This document shows, one piece after another, positions 1-8,423 of a stretch of DNA of 64,000 bases. Source of the DNA: an uncultured Collinsella sp. Lineage in GTDB: Bacteria > Actinomycetota > Coriobacteriia > Coriobacteriales > Coriobacteriaceae. The DNA lies in NCBI GenBank assembly GCA_900768265.1, contig CAAGCF010000007.1, positions 19,368-83,367 on the forward strand, written 5' to 3'. How positions within the stretch are numbered: the stretch's first letter is position 1; every line of letters starts with the position of its first letter. A program made the position numbers and the translations under genes. The notes below the pieces were generated by a model that did no database searches, was not told where the DNA came from, and worked only from the letters and a program-made list of their open reading frames with translations.

Positions 1-1
1 C

Positions 2-736
2 GAGCTTATGGATGCCGACGGCGTCAAGAACGACTTTGTGCCCATCGCCGGTGAGACGCGCATTTGCCTGAATATCCTGCACGAGGGCAATCAGACCGAG
101 CTGCTGGAGAGCGGCCCGCAGATCGCTCCCGCCGAGCTCGAGGCCTTTACGGCTAAGTTCGCCGAGCTTGCAGCGAAGGCGGATGTTGTGACGCTTTCGG
201 GCTCGCTGCCGCGCGGCGTCGATGCCGGCTACTATGCCGAGCTCGTCAAGATCGCCGAGGAGGCGGGCGCCAAGGTGCTGCTCGACACCTCGGGTGCATC
301 GCTGGAGGCTGCGCTGGAATCTGACGCTAAGCCTGAGCTCGTGAAGCCCAACCTGACCGAGATTAACGGCCTGCTGGGTACGTCCTTTACGACCGATGAT
401 GTCGATGCCCTGCGCGAGGCGCTTGCCGCCGATGGCCGCTTTGCCGGTATTCCCTGGGTCGTCGTCTCGATGGGCGCTGCCGGTTCGGTGGGCTTCCATG
501 AGGGCCGCGCGTTCCGCGCCAAGACGCCCGCGATTGCGGCTGTGAACGCGACGGGTTCCGGTGACTCGACCATCGCCGGCTTTGCGCATGCCATTGCTGC
601 TGGTGCCGACGACGTCACGGTGCTCAAGACCGCCAATACCTGCGGCAAGCTCAACGCCATGGATCCCAAGACCGGCCACCTGGTCATGGACCGCTGGGAC
701 GAGATCTACAACAACGTTGTCGTGACTGAACTCTAG
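2..736 (+). CDS. PfkB-family sugar-phosphate kinase, 5' truncated (1-phosphofructokinase / tagatose-6-phosphate kinase type)
   Basis: This is the C-terminal 244 residues of a ribokinase/PfkB-fold kinase that phosphorylates a ketohexose phosphate with ATP. Near the start is the substrate-loop motif GETRICLNI. It is followed by the SGSLPRG turn, KPNLTEINGLLG, and near the C-terminus NATGSGDSTIAGF, whose Asp is the catalytic base of the family. FruK and LacC proteins share these motifs and are about 310 residues, so roughly 65 N-terminal residues lie before the window. The aldolase at 7542 and the galactose genes nearby fit either fructose-1-phosphate or tagatose-6-phosphate as substrate, and the sequence seen does not decide between them. 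Confidence 0.85.
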   Translation, partial: ELMDADGVKNDFVPIAGETRICLNILHEGNQTELLESGPQIAPAELEAFTAKFAELAAKADVVTLSGSLPRGVDAGYYAELVKIAEEAGAKVLLDTSGASLEAALESDAKPELVKPNLTEINGLLGTSFTTDDVDALREALAADGRFAGIPWVVVSMGAAGSVGFHEGRAFRAKTPAIAAVNATGSGDSTIAGFAHAIAAGADDVTVLKTANTCGKLNAMDPKTGHLVMDRWDEIYNNVVVTEL

Positions 737-760
737 GAGTCGCGACGCCGAACACTCAAA

Positions 761-798
761 AACGGCGCCCGTCGGCGATGTTGCCGGCGGGCGCCGTT
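761..798. terminator. Convergent terminator hairpin between the sugar kinase and galT
   Basis: The arms AACGGCGCCCG and CGGGCGCCGTT form a strong GC stem. On the minus strand the stem runs into TTTTTGAG, so it is an intrinsic terminator for galT. On the plus strand there is no clear T-run, although it may still block read-through from the kinase. Confidence 0.8.
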
Positions 799-848
799 GT
801 CGTGTGGGCGGTTGTGTCGTGGCCGCTGATGAGGCTCGAACTCGTATG

Positions 849-2468
849 CTACAGCGAGTCGATAAAGCGCTGCTGGGCGGCGCGTCCGGCCTCGTCCCAC
901 TTAAAGACGCCGGCGTTGTCGAGCACGTGGCCAAACACGACGCCTACCTCCTCGTGCAGGATGTCGATGGCGTTGTCGGCCGTGAGCTCGTCGGCGCGGC
1001 GGGCAAAGACATCTTCGGCCCATGCGGCATGGCTGCGGCAAAGGTCGTCGGCCTCGAGCGCGCCGGCAAGATCGTAGCTGGCATCGGCCTTGGCCGCCAG
1101 CAGGTGCTCGCGGACAGCGCCAAGCTCGGGAACCAGGCGCGGCGGCAAAATGGCCAGGCCCATGACCTCGATCAGGCCGATGTTCTCCTTCTTAATGTGG
1201 TGATACTCGGCATGCGGGTGGAACACGCCCAGCGGATGCTCGTCGGTCGTGATGTTGCAGCGAAGCGCCAGGTAGGCCTCGTAGATCTCGCCGCCGGCAT
1301 TGCCGCGGGAGTCCACACGGCGGATGACGGGCGTCACGGTGTTGTGGGCCACGCCGTCGGACGTGCGCGCGATAACACCCACCGACTCATCGGTCCACTC
1401 GCGCCATGCCAGGATAATCTTCTCGGCAGCGTCGAGCAGCTGGGCGCGGTCGTGCGAGCGCAGTCGCAGCACCGAAAGCGGCCACTGCAGCACGGTACCG
1501 CTGACCTGGTCAAAGCCGGGCACGCCAAACTGCGAGACCTCGGTGGCATGCATCATGGGGAACTCGTGCGCGCCGCCCTGGAAGTGATCGTGTGACAGAA
1601 TCGAGCCGCCCACGATGGGCAAGTCGGCATTGGAGCCAATGAAGTAGTGCGGGAACAGGTCCACAAAGTCGAGCAGGCACGTCAGGCCCTTGCGGTCAAC
1701 ATGCATCGGGCGATGTTCGGAGCTCATGGCAATGCAGTGCTCGTTAAAGTACGCGTACGGGCTGTACTGGAAGCCCCAGCGCTCGCCGTTGAGCGAGATG
1801 GGGATAATGCGCAGGTTCTGGCGAGCAGGGTGGGCGCCGCCGTCGGCCGCGGCGGAGCGTCCGGGGTAGCCCTCGTTTTCGATGCACAGCTGGCAGGCGG
1901 GGTACTTCTCGCCCGTGTTCTTGGCGGCACCGGCGGCAGCGATGTCGCGCGGGTCCTTCTCGGGCTTGGACAGGTTGATGGTGATCTCGAGGTCACCCCA
2001 GTTGGTGGGGGTGCTCCATTCGATGTTGCGCGCGATGGCGGCGCGGCGCACGTAGCCGGCGTCGCAGCACAGGCCGTAGAACCAGTCGGTCGCGGCGCGG
2101 GGCTCGTTGACGCCCATGCGTCCGGTGAACTCGTCAATCACGGCAGAGGGACGCGGCATGAGCACGCCCATGATGCGCATGGCAATGCGGTCGCGGCCCG
2201 ATGCCGTGTCCTCGGTGGCACCGTTTTCAACGGCGGCCTCGGCAAGCGCGGCAAGCGTGCCTTCAAGGTCAAAGTCGGGCAGGGTGTCGGGATGCACGAG
2301 CGAGAGCTTCTCGACTTGGAGCGCCCAGGCCATGTCGAGCGCCGGCCCCGTGGCGCCGATGCACTCCAGAATGGTGTTGTAGGCCCAGATGCGATCGTCC
2401 TGGCCGATCATGGACCGGTGGATGGCGTATTCGATCAGGCCCTGCGCGGCCTCGCGCACATCAGTCAT
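849..2468 (-). CDS. galT: UDP-glucose--hexose-1-phosphate uridylyltransferase, class II
   Basis: Second Leloir enzyme: it exchanges UMP between UDP-glucose and galactose-1-phosphate. The 539-residue length and the SILSHDHFQGGAHEFPM segment match the long class II GalT of Firmicutes and Actinobacteria, not the ~350-residue E. coli type. HFQGG with the HDH before it marks the active-site histidine region. I chose the ATG at 2468 because it overlaps the galK stop as TAATG, typical of translational coupling; an in-frame ATG three codons upstream lies inside galK. It is the second gene of a galK-galT operon. galE is not in the window. Confidence 0.95.
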   Translation of the reverse strand: MTDVREAAQGLIEYAIHRSMIGQDDRIWAYNTILECIGATGPALDMAWALQVEKLSLVHPDTLPDFDLEGTLAALAEAAVENGATEDTASGRDRIAMRIMGVLMPRPSAVIDEFTGRMGVNEPRAATDWFYGLCCDAGYVRRAAIARNIEWSTPTNWGDLEITINLSKPEKDPRDIAAAGAAKNTGEKYPACQLCIENEGYPGRSAAADGGAHPARQNLRIIPISLNGERWGFQYSPYAYFNEHCIAMSSEHRPMHVDRKGLTCLLDFVDLFPHYFIGSNADLPIVGGSILSHDHFQGGAHEFPMMHATEVSQFGVPGFDQVSGTVLQWPLSVLRLRSHDRAQLLDAAEKIILAWREWTDESVGVIARTSDGVAHNTVTPVIRRVDSRGNAGGEIYEAYLALRCNITTDEHPLGVFHPHAEYHHIKKENIGLIEVMGLAILPPRLVPELGAVREHLLAAKADASYDLAGALEADDLCRSHAAWAEDVFARRADELTADNAIDILHEEVGVVFGHVLDNAGVFKWDEAGRAAQQRFIDSL

Positions 2469-3673
2469 TACAGCCATGCCGCGTAAGCCCCCTTGTCAGA
2501 AATCGCGTAGTGGCGCGCAGAGCCCTCGCCCAGCCAGCCGTTCATCTTGGCGATAAAGGTGTCGACGAGGTCGAGCGGCACGAAGGCCTGGATGGTGCCG
2601 CCAAAGCCACCGCCGTGGATACGCACGGCGCCGCGGCCGTCGAGCACGTGCTCGGCCAGCGCCAGGGCATACATGGAAGGCTGCTCGGAGCCCAGCTTGG
2701 CGACGACATTTTGCAGGTACATGGCAGAGCTTGCGCCCGACTCGCGCGTCAGGACCAGGAACTGATCGATGTCGCCGGCGTTGAGGGCCGCCCAGCGCTT
2801 ATCGACCAGGCCGTTCTCGTACCAGTAATGAACGGCGCGCAGGCAGGCGCGGTCGCCCAGCTTGGCGCGCAGCTCGGGGAGCTTGGCGTCAAAGTCGGCA
2901 ACGTCGACCTCGCACAGGCGTGCCTTGCCAAGCTCGGCAGCGACGTCTTGCATCTCGCGCGGAACGGCGGCGTAGTCATCGGTGGCGGCCACGTGGTCGG
3001 CGCCGACCTTGACGAGTACGAGCGCATAGCCGTGATCCTCAAAGTTGAGCTCGAGCTTCTGAGTTTTGGGCTGAGCCTGATCCTCAAAGTCCATGTAGGC
3101 GAGGCCACCCAGGCACACGGCGGCCTGATCCATAAGGCCACAGGGCTTGCCATAGTAGTTGTTCTCGGTGCGCTGGCTCATCTGAGCGAGTGCGACGGGC
3201 TCGATGGCGGGCGCGCCCCAGAGCGTCTCCATGGCGCGGCCGTATGCGGCCTCGACAGCAGCGGAGCTCGAAAGGCCGCCACCCGAGGGAACGGAGCAGG
3301 TAAAGGCAAAGTCGAAGCCGTGGGGCTCAACACCAAGCGCTGCGACCTCGTGGGCCATGCCGCGCACGAGGCTTGCGGACGTGCCCTTCTCGGACTCCTG
3401 AACATCCAGCGTGTCGAGCGTAATCTCAAACGAGGGGTAGCCCTCGTCGGCGATGCGGACCTTGTTGGAGTCGGTGGCCACGGCGATGCCGTCGACGGCG
3501 ACATCGAGCGAGCCGGCGATAACATGGCCGCCCTCGTGATCGGTGTGATTGCCGCTGATCTCGGAGCGCCCGGGCGCGTGCACGTAGAGCACCTGGCGGT
3601 CTCCGATGGGGCCAAACTCCTCCTCAAACAGCTTGGTGAGCGTGGCGAGTGTCTTTTCGTCGGGGGCGGTCAT
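2468..3673 (-). CDS. galK: Galactokinase
   Basis: Phosphorylates galactose at C1 with ATP in the cytoplasm, the entry step of the Leloir pathway. It is a GHMP kinase of 401 residues. The galactokinase signature near the N-terminus reads GRSEISGNHTDHEGG (the usual form is GRVNLIGEHTDY). The ATP-binding loop is SVPSGGGLSSSAA and the C-terminal GHMP motif is RIHGGGFGGTIQAF. The start is the ATG at 3673, preceded by AGGAAAGGAAG; a longer frame reaches 3748 but would run through the operator region. It is divergent from the LacI-family regulator and shares repeated operator sites with it. Confidence 0.96.
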   Translation of the reverse strand: MTAPDEKTLATLTKLFEEEFGPIGDRQVLYVHAPGRSEISGNHTDHEGGHVIAGSLDVAVDGIAVATDSNKVRIADEGYPSFEITLDTLDVQESEKGTSASLVRGMAHEVAALGVEPHGFDFAFTCSVPSGGGLSSSAAVEAAYGRAMETLWGAPAIEPVALAQMSQRTENNYYGKPCGLMDQAAVCLGGLAYMDFEDQAQPKTQKLELNFEDHGYALVLVKVGADHVAATDDYAAVPREMQDVAAELGKARLCEVDVADFDAKLPELRAKLGDRACLRAVHYWYENGLVDKRWAALNAGDIDQFLVLTRESGASSAMYLQNVVAKLGSEQPSMYALALAEHVLDGRGAVRIHGGGFGGTIQAFVPLDLVDTFIAKMNGWLGEGSARHYAISDKGAYAAWL

Positions 3674-3721
3674 GTGGACTTCCTTTCCTTGGCGCCGCAT
3701 AAGACGGATCCGTGTCGTTGT

Positions 3722-3734
3722 GAGTACGTTAACA
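3722..3734 (+). promoter_or_regulatory. LacI-type operator copy 1
   Basis: GAGTACGTTAACA, identical to the copies at 3785 (reverse) and 3909. It lies 49 nt before the galK start. The central CG flanked by TTAA-like halves is the usual shape of a LacI-family site. Confidence 0.65.
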
Positions 3735-3784
3735 ATTTTGAGCATCACAAACGAGGCGTTTACGATGCCGCACGTTAATGCCTA

Positions 3785-3797
3785 TGTTAACGTACTC
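3785..3797 (-). promoter_or_regulatory. LacI-type operator copy 2
   Basis: TGTTAACGTACTC is the reverse complement of copies 1 and 3. It lies centrally in the galK-regulator gap. A degenerate half-like CACGTTAAT at about 3771 is close by. Confidence 0.65.
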
Positions 3798-3908
3798 ATA
3801 ACACAACGAGAATCTATTTTTGAGAATCTGGTAATCGGTAGGTTTTCGACCGCGAACGGTGTATCCCTGTGAACTTATGGAGCAAAAGATACGCTGATAG
3901 AAAAAGTA

Positions 3909-3921
3909 GAGTACGTTAACA
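3909..3921 (+). promoter_or_regulatory. LacI-type operator copy 3
   Basis: GAGTACGTTAACA, 95 nt before the GTG start of the LacI-family gene. This position suits autoregulation of the regulator. Confidence 0.65.
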
Positions 3922-4015
3922 TGCGTCCGACGATAGCGGGCCTTTGCGCGGGGCGTGGTCCGCCCGGGCCGAGACATGCGCGCTATTCAGATCTCGTACG
4001 AGCGAAGGTGATTTT

Positions 4016-5047
4016 GTGGCAAGGCGCCCTTCCAACGATACAGGTACGCGTCCGGTTTCGATGGCCGATGTCGCCCGCGTGGCGGGCGTTTCGCAGCAGA
4101 CGGTTTCGCGCGTTGCCAACGGCCTTCCCAACGTCAACGAGCAGACGCGCCAGCGCGTGCAGGCCGCCATGCAGGAGCTCGGCTTCCGCCCGAGCTATGC
4201 CGGTCGCTCGCTGCGCGACGGCCGTTATCATTCGGTCGGCCTGTGCGTCAACGACGTCACCAAGTTTGGCAACCTGACGATGATCGACGGCATTGCCAGC
4301 GCGGCCCGCGAGCGCGGCTGCGCCATCACGCTGGTCGAGATGTCTAAGAACGAGGAGTTCTCGCTTGCCGAGGCAACGCGTCGAATGGCCGCGCTGCCCG
4401 TGGACGGCATCATCATCGGCATGAGCCGTATGGCGCCCGATTTTGAGACGTTCGACCCCCTGCCGGGTATTGGCACGGTCATCGTCACCATGTATGCACA
4501 CCCGCGGGTGACCACCGTCGACTCCGATCATTACGGGTGCTCGCTACTGCTCATGGATCATCTGTTTGAGCTGGGACACGAGCAGATTCGTTATGTCGGC
4601 GGCCCGTCCTTTTCGGTTGACGAGCAGTTTCGTCGCGCCGGCTGGCAGGATGCGCTCGAGCGTAAGCACATTAAACCGCAGGCGCCGCTCGAAGGCGACT
4701 GGTCTGCCAACAGCGGTTACGAGGCCGGCAGGTATCTGGCCGAGCACGACCGCACCATGACGGCGATTTATGCGGCAAACGACCAGATGGCAAACGGTGT
4801 CATCGCGGCGCTGCGCGACAGCGGCCTGCGCGTGCCCGAGGACGTGAGCGTGGTGGGTGTCGATGACTCGCTCGACGATTTTGTCGCGCATAACGAGCTC
4901 ACGACCGTTCGATTCGATCTGCATCAGCGCGGACGCGAGGTGTTCGAGCATGCGGTTCCCAAGGCGGGGGCATCGGACAAAACCGTCGCCATTCGCATTC
5001 CCGGTCAGCTTATCGCTCGACATAGTACGGCAGCTCCACGCGCATAG
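4016..5047 (+). CDS. LacI/GalR-family transcriptional regulator of the galactose genes
   Basis: A 343-residue repressor-type protein. The N-terminal helix-turn-helix reads SMADVARVAGVSQQTVSRVANG with the hinge-helix region after it, followed by a periplasmic-binding-protein-like effector domain ending near VVGVDDSLDDFVAHNELTTV. I chose the GTG at 4016 because AAGGTGA stands 5 nt before it; an upstream ATG at 3944 has no good ribosome site and lies just after operator 3. It is divergent from galKT and the three 13-bp operator copies lie in the shared gap, so control of galKT and of itself is likely. The effector (galactose or a derivative) is inferred from the neighbours. Confidence 0.9.
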   Translation: MARRPSNDTGTRPVSMADVARVAGVSQQTVSRVANGLPNVNEQTRQRVQAAMQELGFRPSYAGRSLRDGRYHSVGLCVNDVTKFGNLTMIDGIASAARERGCAITLVEMSKNEEFSLAEATRRMAALPVDGIIIGMSRMAPDFETFDPLPGIGTVIVTMYAHPRVTTVDSDHYGCSLLLMDHLFELGHEQIRYVGGPSFSVDEQFRRAGWQDALERKHIKPQAPLEGDWSANSGYEAGRYLAEHDRTMTAIYAANDQMANGVIAALRDSGLRVPEDVSVVGVDDSLDDFVAHNELTTVRFDLHQRGREVFEHAVPKAGASDKTVAIRIPGQLIARHSTAAPRA

Positions 5048-5130
5048 TTTTCGCAGGTCAACGGCTCAACATTCCACATCAATAACAATCGGCGAGGATC
5101 CTGACAGATAGATGTGGCTACGTGAGCGCG

Positions 5131-5140
5131 TGCTATGATA
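5131..5140 (+). promoter_or_regulatory. Extended -10 promoter of the flavodiiron gene
   Basis: TGCTATGATA is an extended -10 (TGnTATGAT) 37 nt upstream of the ATG at 5177. No consensus -35 lies at normal spacing, as expected for extended -10 promoters. Confidence 0.45.
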
Positions 5141-5176
5141 GACGGGTTCTTTTGTCTATCTAGGAGGCTTTGCCTG

Positions 5177-6337
5177 ATGGAGATCACCAAGGATATCCGC
5201 TACATTGGCGTCGACGATCACGACATTGACCTGTTCGAGGGCCAGTACGACGTGTCCGAGAACGGTATGGCATACAACAGCTACGTTATCTTGGGCGAAA
5301 AAATCGCTGTCGCCGATTCGGTCGACGAGGGCTTTGTCGACGAGTGGCTCGGCAAGCTCGAGGCCGTGCTCGATGGCCGCACGCCCGACTACCTGGTCAT
5401 CCATCACATGGAGCCCGATCACTCCGCCGGCATCGCCGCCTTTATGGAGCGCTATCCCCAGGCGCAGATCGTGGCCAGCATGGGCGCCTTCCGCATGATG
5501 GTCAACTACTTTGGCACCGACTACCCCGAGCGCAAGATGGTCGTCAAAGAGGGCGACGTGCTCGACCTGGGCGGCCATAGCCTGACCTTTATCGGCGCCC
5601 CCAACGTGCACTGGCCCGAGGTGCTCTTCTCCTACGAGGCCACCGACAAGGTGCTCTTTAGTGCCGACGGCTTTGGCAAGTTCGGCGCCAACGACATCGA
5701 GGACCCGGAAGGGTGGGCCTGCGAGGCGCGCCGCTACTACTTTGGCATCGTGGGAAAGTTCGGTAAGTTTGTGCAGGCCGTGCTCAAGAAGGCCGCCGAT
5801 CTGGACATTCAGATCATCTGCCCGCTCCACGGTCCTGTGCTTACCGAGAATCTGGGCTATTACCTCGACACCTACAACACCTGGTCGAGCTATCAGCCTG
5901 AGGACGAGGGCATCACGATTGCCTATGCGAGCGTGTACGGCCATCTGAAGGCTGCCGTCGAGGAGCTCGCATCGGCGCTCGAGGCTCGCGGGCAGAAGGT
6001 TTCCGTCTTTGACCTGGCTCGCGACGACATGGCCGAGGCCGTTGAGGATGCGTTCCGCTACGACCGCCTGGTGCTCGCCTCCATCACCTATCAGGGCGAG
6101 ATCTTCCCGTTTATGAGCACCTTTATCCACACGCTTGCCGAGCACGCCTATCAGAACCGTACGGTGGCGCTCGTCGAGGCTGGCTCCTGGGCGCCCGCCG
6201 CTGCCAAGGTTATGACCAAGGAGCTCGAGGGCATGAAGGACATTACCCTGGTGCAGAACAAGGTAACGGTCCTGGGCTCGCTCAACGATGCCTCGCGCGC
6301 CCAGATCGAGGCGCTCGCCGACGAGCTTTCCAAGTAG
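5177..6337 (+). CDS. Flavodiiron protein (A-type flavoprotein, FprA/Rd oxygen oxidoreductase type)
   Basis: A cytoplasmic enzyme that reduces O2 to water (and/or NO) through a di-iron site next to FMN, protecting anaerobic enzymes. It is 386 residues, the standard two-domain length. The metallo-beta-lactamase domain carries the iron-binding motif HMEPDH (residues 77-82), later NVHWPE, ADGFGKFG and PLHGP. A flavodoxin domain starts near residue 250 (ITIAYASVYGH). The start is the ATG at 5177 after TAGGAGG. It is monocistronic, ending at a strong terminator. There is no rubredoxin or NADH-reductase domain, so the electron donor is another protein. It would be useful beside the O2-sensitive glycyl-radical PFL encoded at 20.8 kb. 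Confidence 0.93.
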   Translation: MEITKDIRYIGVDDHDIDLFEGQYDVSENGMAYNSYVILGEKIAVADSVDEGFVDEWLGKLEAVLDGRTPDYLVIHHMEPDHSAGIAAFMERYPQAQIVASMGAFRMMVNYFGTDYPERKMVVKEGDVLDLGGHSLTFIGAPNVHWPEVLFSYEATDKVLFSADGFGKFGANDIEDPEGWACEARRYYFGIVGKFGKFVQAVLKKAADLDIQIICPLHGPVLTENLGYYLDTYNTWSSYQPEDEGITIAYASVYGHLKAAVEELASALEARGQKVSVFDLARDDMAEAVEDAFRYDRLVLASITYQGEIFPFMSTFIHTLAEHAYQNRTVALVEAGSWAPAAAKVMTKELEGMKDITLVQNKVTVLGSLNDASRAQIEALADELSK

Positions 6338-6360
6338 CGACACCTCTGCTTTAACGCGCA

Positions 6361-6400
6361 AACCACCACAAAGGGGACAGGCACCTTTGTGGTGGTTTTT
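6361..6400 (+). terminator. Intrinsic terminator after the flavodiiron gene, with a REP-like core
   Basis: The arms are AACCACCACAAAGG (6361-6374) and CCTTTGTGGTGGTT (6384-6397), then TTT. The loop GGACAGGCA carries the GGGGACAGG core seen in the other short hairpins of the window. It can also serve the convergent DeoR-family gene. Confidence 0.9.
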
Positions 6401-6402
6401 GT

Positions 6403-7206
6403 TTACGCGCCGGCGATGATGAGGTTCGGGCGGGCGCCGTCGGCAATCTCGGCGATTGAAGTGGCGACGGCGTGGTCGGGATCGCGGTCCATCACGATGG
6501 CGTCGACATCGACAAGCTCGGCAAAGCGGTACATGCCGCGCCCGTTCACCTTGCTGGCGTCCATGAGGGTGACACTTTGATGGGCGGCGGCGATCATGGC
6601 CGTTTTGGTCTCGGCCATCTGGGGAAATTCGGTGGTAAAGCCGCAGCCAGGGACAAAGGCCCCGGGGCACATGACGGCAAGCTCGGCGTGGATCATCTGC
6701 AGCGCCTGCATGGTGAGCGGGCCATAGAGATAGCGATGGCCTTTGCGCAGCGCCCCGCCCAGCATGACGACATCGACCGAGGGCATGCTCTCGTCAATAT
6801 AATCGGCGATGGTGATATCGGCCGTGATGACCGTGATGCCGTTGCGCTGATCGAGCAGGCGGATGAACTCGAGCGCCGTGGTGCCGGAGTCGACGAGCAC
6901 CGTGTCGCCGTCGCCGATGAGCTCGATGGCGCTTTGGGCAATGGCCTGCTTGGCGGCAACGTTGACGTTAATACGCCGGTCCTGCGTGGAGACGGTTAGG
7001 CGCTTCTGGAGTGATACGGCGCCGCCGTGCGTGCGGCGCAGCTTGCCGGACTCGGCGAGGGCGTCCAGGTCGGCGCGGGCTGTGACGGAGGACACGCCAA
7101 AGGTCTGGGCAATGTCTGCCACCTGAACGGAGGCGTTATGCTCGAGCATTTCCATAATGGCGGCGCGCCGTTCGTCGGCGAATGCCCGGGTTGTTGCGTG
7201 GGCCAT
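6403..7206 (-). CDS. DeoR/GlpR-family transcriptional regulator
   Basis: A 267-residue sugar-metabolism regulator. The N-terminal DeoR HTH reads RRAAIMEMLEHNASVQVADIA and VSSVTARADLDALAESGKL. The C-terminal DeoRC sensor domain contains DTVLVDSGTTALEFI and ends RPNLIIAGA; such domains sense phosphorylated sugars. I took the ATG at 7206, preceded by GGAG; an ATG 48 nt upstream lacks a ribosome site. It is divergent from the aldolase gene at 7542, and two inverted repeats lie between them, so the aldolase and itself are the likely targets. Confidence 0.9.
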   Translation of the reverse strand: MAHATTRAFADERRAAIMEMLEHNASVQVADIAQTFGVSSVTARADLDALAESGKLRRTHGGAVSLQKRLTVSTQDRRINVNVAAKQAIAQSAIELIGDGDTVLVDSGTTALEFIRLLDQRNGITVITADITIADYIDESMPSVDVVMLGGALRKGHRYLYGPLTMQALQMIHAELAVMCPGAFVPGCGFTTEFPQMAETKTAMIAAAHQSVTLMDASKVNGRGMYRFAELVDVDAIVMDRDPDHAVATSIAEIADGARPNLIIAGA

Positions 7207-7263
7207 AGCTGCTCCATCCTCGTCTGAAATTTGCAGGAATTGTGTTGAGTCCATTTTCGTTCA

Positions 7264-7284
7264 TTTTCTTTTAGAGTAAGAAAA
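7264..7284. promoter_or_regulatory. Inverted repeat, candidate DeoR-family operator 1
   Basis: TTTTCTT, 7-nt spacer, AAGAAAA: perfect 7-bp arms. It lies 58 nt upstream of the DeoR-family start and 258 nt upstream of the aldolase. Confidence 0.45.
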
Positions 7285-7301
7285 CGCCTTTCGATTACTT
7301 A

Positions 7302-7317
7302 TCTTTTCTATAAAAGA
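7302..7317. promoter_or_regulatory. Inverted repeat, candidate DeoR-family operator 2
   Basis: TCTTTT-CTAT-AAAAGA, perfect 6-bp arms, 18 nt beyond the first inverted repeat and sharing its TTTCTT composition. The rest of the 335-nt gap (7207-7541) shows no other gene. Confidence 0.45.
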
Positions 7318-7541
7318 AAGACGATTCACGTGAAAACTTGGATATCGGAGAGAGGGATAAGGCCCAAATCCCTTCCGTTTGCTTTTCAAAAACGAGGGTC
7401 TCGACCTATGTGCCGGTGATATCCCATACCTATGACGCCGTCGATTTTCATACAATGGGCACAGCAAAACGCAAGGTAAAACGCCTTGCGGACACGTACG
7501 CCCGATGTCCAGATGCGGGCGAGGGAGAGGAGCAAACGCTC

Positions 7542-8399
7542 ATGGCACTTGTCACCACCGAAAAGATGCTCAAGGACGCTCAGGCCGGCCACTACGCCGT
7601 CGGCGCGTTCAACGTCGAGAACCTCGAGTTTGTTATGGCCGTTCTGGCTGCCGCCGAGGAGACCAAGTCCCCCGTCATCATGCAGACCACTCCGGGCACC
7701 ATTAAGACCGCTGGCCTGGATTACTTCTACGGCATGGTCAAGGCCGCTGCCGAGCGCGCTTCCGTACCCGTCGCTCTGCACCTCGATCATGGCGATGGCT
7801 ATGACCGCTGCATGCAGGCCTTCCGCACCGGCTACACCTCCGTCATGATCGACGGCTCTCACGAGTCGTTCGAGGACAACATCGCCCTGACCAAGTCGGT
7901 CGCCGACGCTGGCCGCGCCATGGGCGTGCCCGTCGAGGCCGAGCTCGGTAAGGTTGGCGGCAAGGAGGACGACGGTCCCGCGGTTGAGGGCGAGAGCCCC
8001 TACACCGATCCTGCCGAGGCCAAGGAGTTTGTCGAGCGCACCGGCTGCACCTCGCTGGCCATTGGCGTTGGCACCAGCCACGGCGTGTACACGAGCGATC
8101 CGCACATCGAGCAGTCCGTGGTCAAGGCCATCCGCGACGCCGTCGACGTGCCGCTGGTCCTGCACGGCACCTCCGGTGTGCCCGATGAGCAGGTTGCCGA
8201 GGCCGTGAAGAACGGTATCTGCAAGGTCAACTATGCCACCGAGCTGCGTCAGGCCTACACCAAGGGCTTCATGGCCTACATGGCCGAGAACCCCGCCTGC
8301 TTCGATCCCAAGAAGCCGGCCAAGGAGGGTATGCGCGAGATCACCGAGCTGGTTAAGATCCGCATGACCAACCTCAACTCTGTGGGCAAGGCAGAGTAA
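7542..8399 (+). CDS. fba: Class II fructose/tagatose-bisphosphate aldolase
   Basis: A Zn2+-dependent aldolase cleaving fructose-1,6- or tagatose-1,6-bisphosphate to DHAP and glyceraldehyde-3-phosphate. It is 285 residues. HLDHGDGYD holds the catalytic Asp and a Zn ligand; VEAELGKVGGKEDD, IGVGTSHGVY and LVLHGTSGV are the remaining family signatures. The ELGxxGGxEDD and YTDPAEAKEF segments resemble the GatY/KbaY branch as well as short bacterial FbaA, so tagatose-bisphosphate activity is possible. The ATG at 7542 follows GGAGAGGAGC; an in-frame ORF extends 68 codons upstream but lacks homology. A long structured element begins 24 nt after the stop. Confidence 0.9.
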   Translation: MALVTTEKMLKDAQAGHYAVGAFNVENLEFVMAVLAAAEETKSPVIMQTTPGTIKTAGLDYFYGMVKAAAERASVPVALHLDHGDGYDRCMQAFRTGYTSVMIDGSHESFEDNIALTKSVADAGRAMGVPVEAELGKVGGKEDDGPAVEGESPYTDPAEAKEFVERTGCTSLAIGVGTSHGVYTSDPHIEQSVVKAIRDAVDVPLVLHGTSGVPDEQVAEAVKNGICKVNYATELRQAYTKGFMAYMAENPACFDPKKPAKEGMREITELVKIRMTNLNSVGKAE

Positions 8400-8423
8400 C
8401 AGCAAGGGTGCTCTGATCCCACC

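Noticed and set aside
5156..6670. A 504-residue minus-strand frame across the flavodiiron gene
   Set aside because: It is antisense to a well-supported gene and crosses a strong terminator; no recognisable domain.
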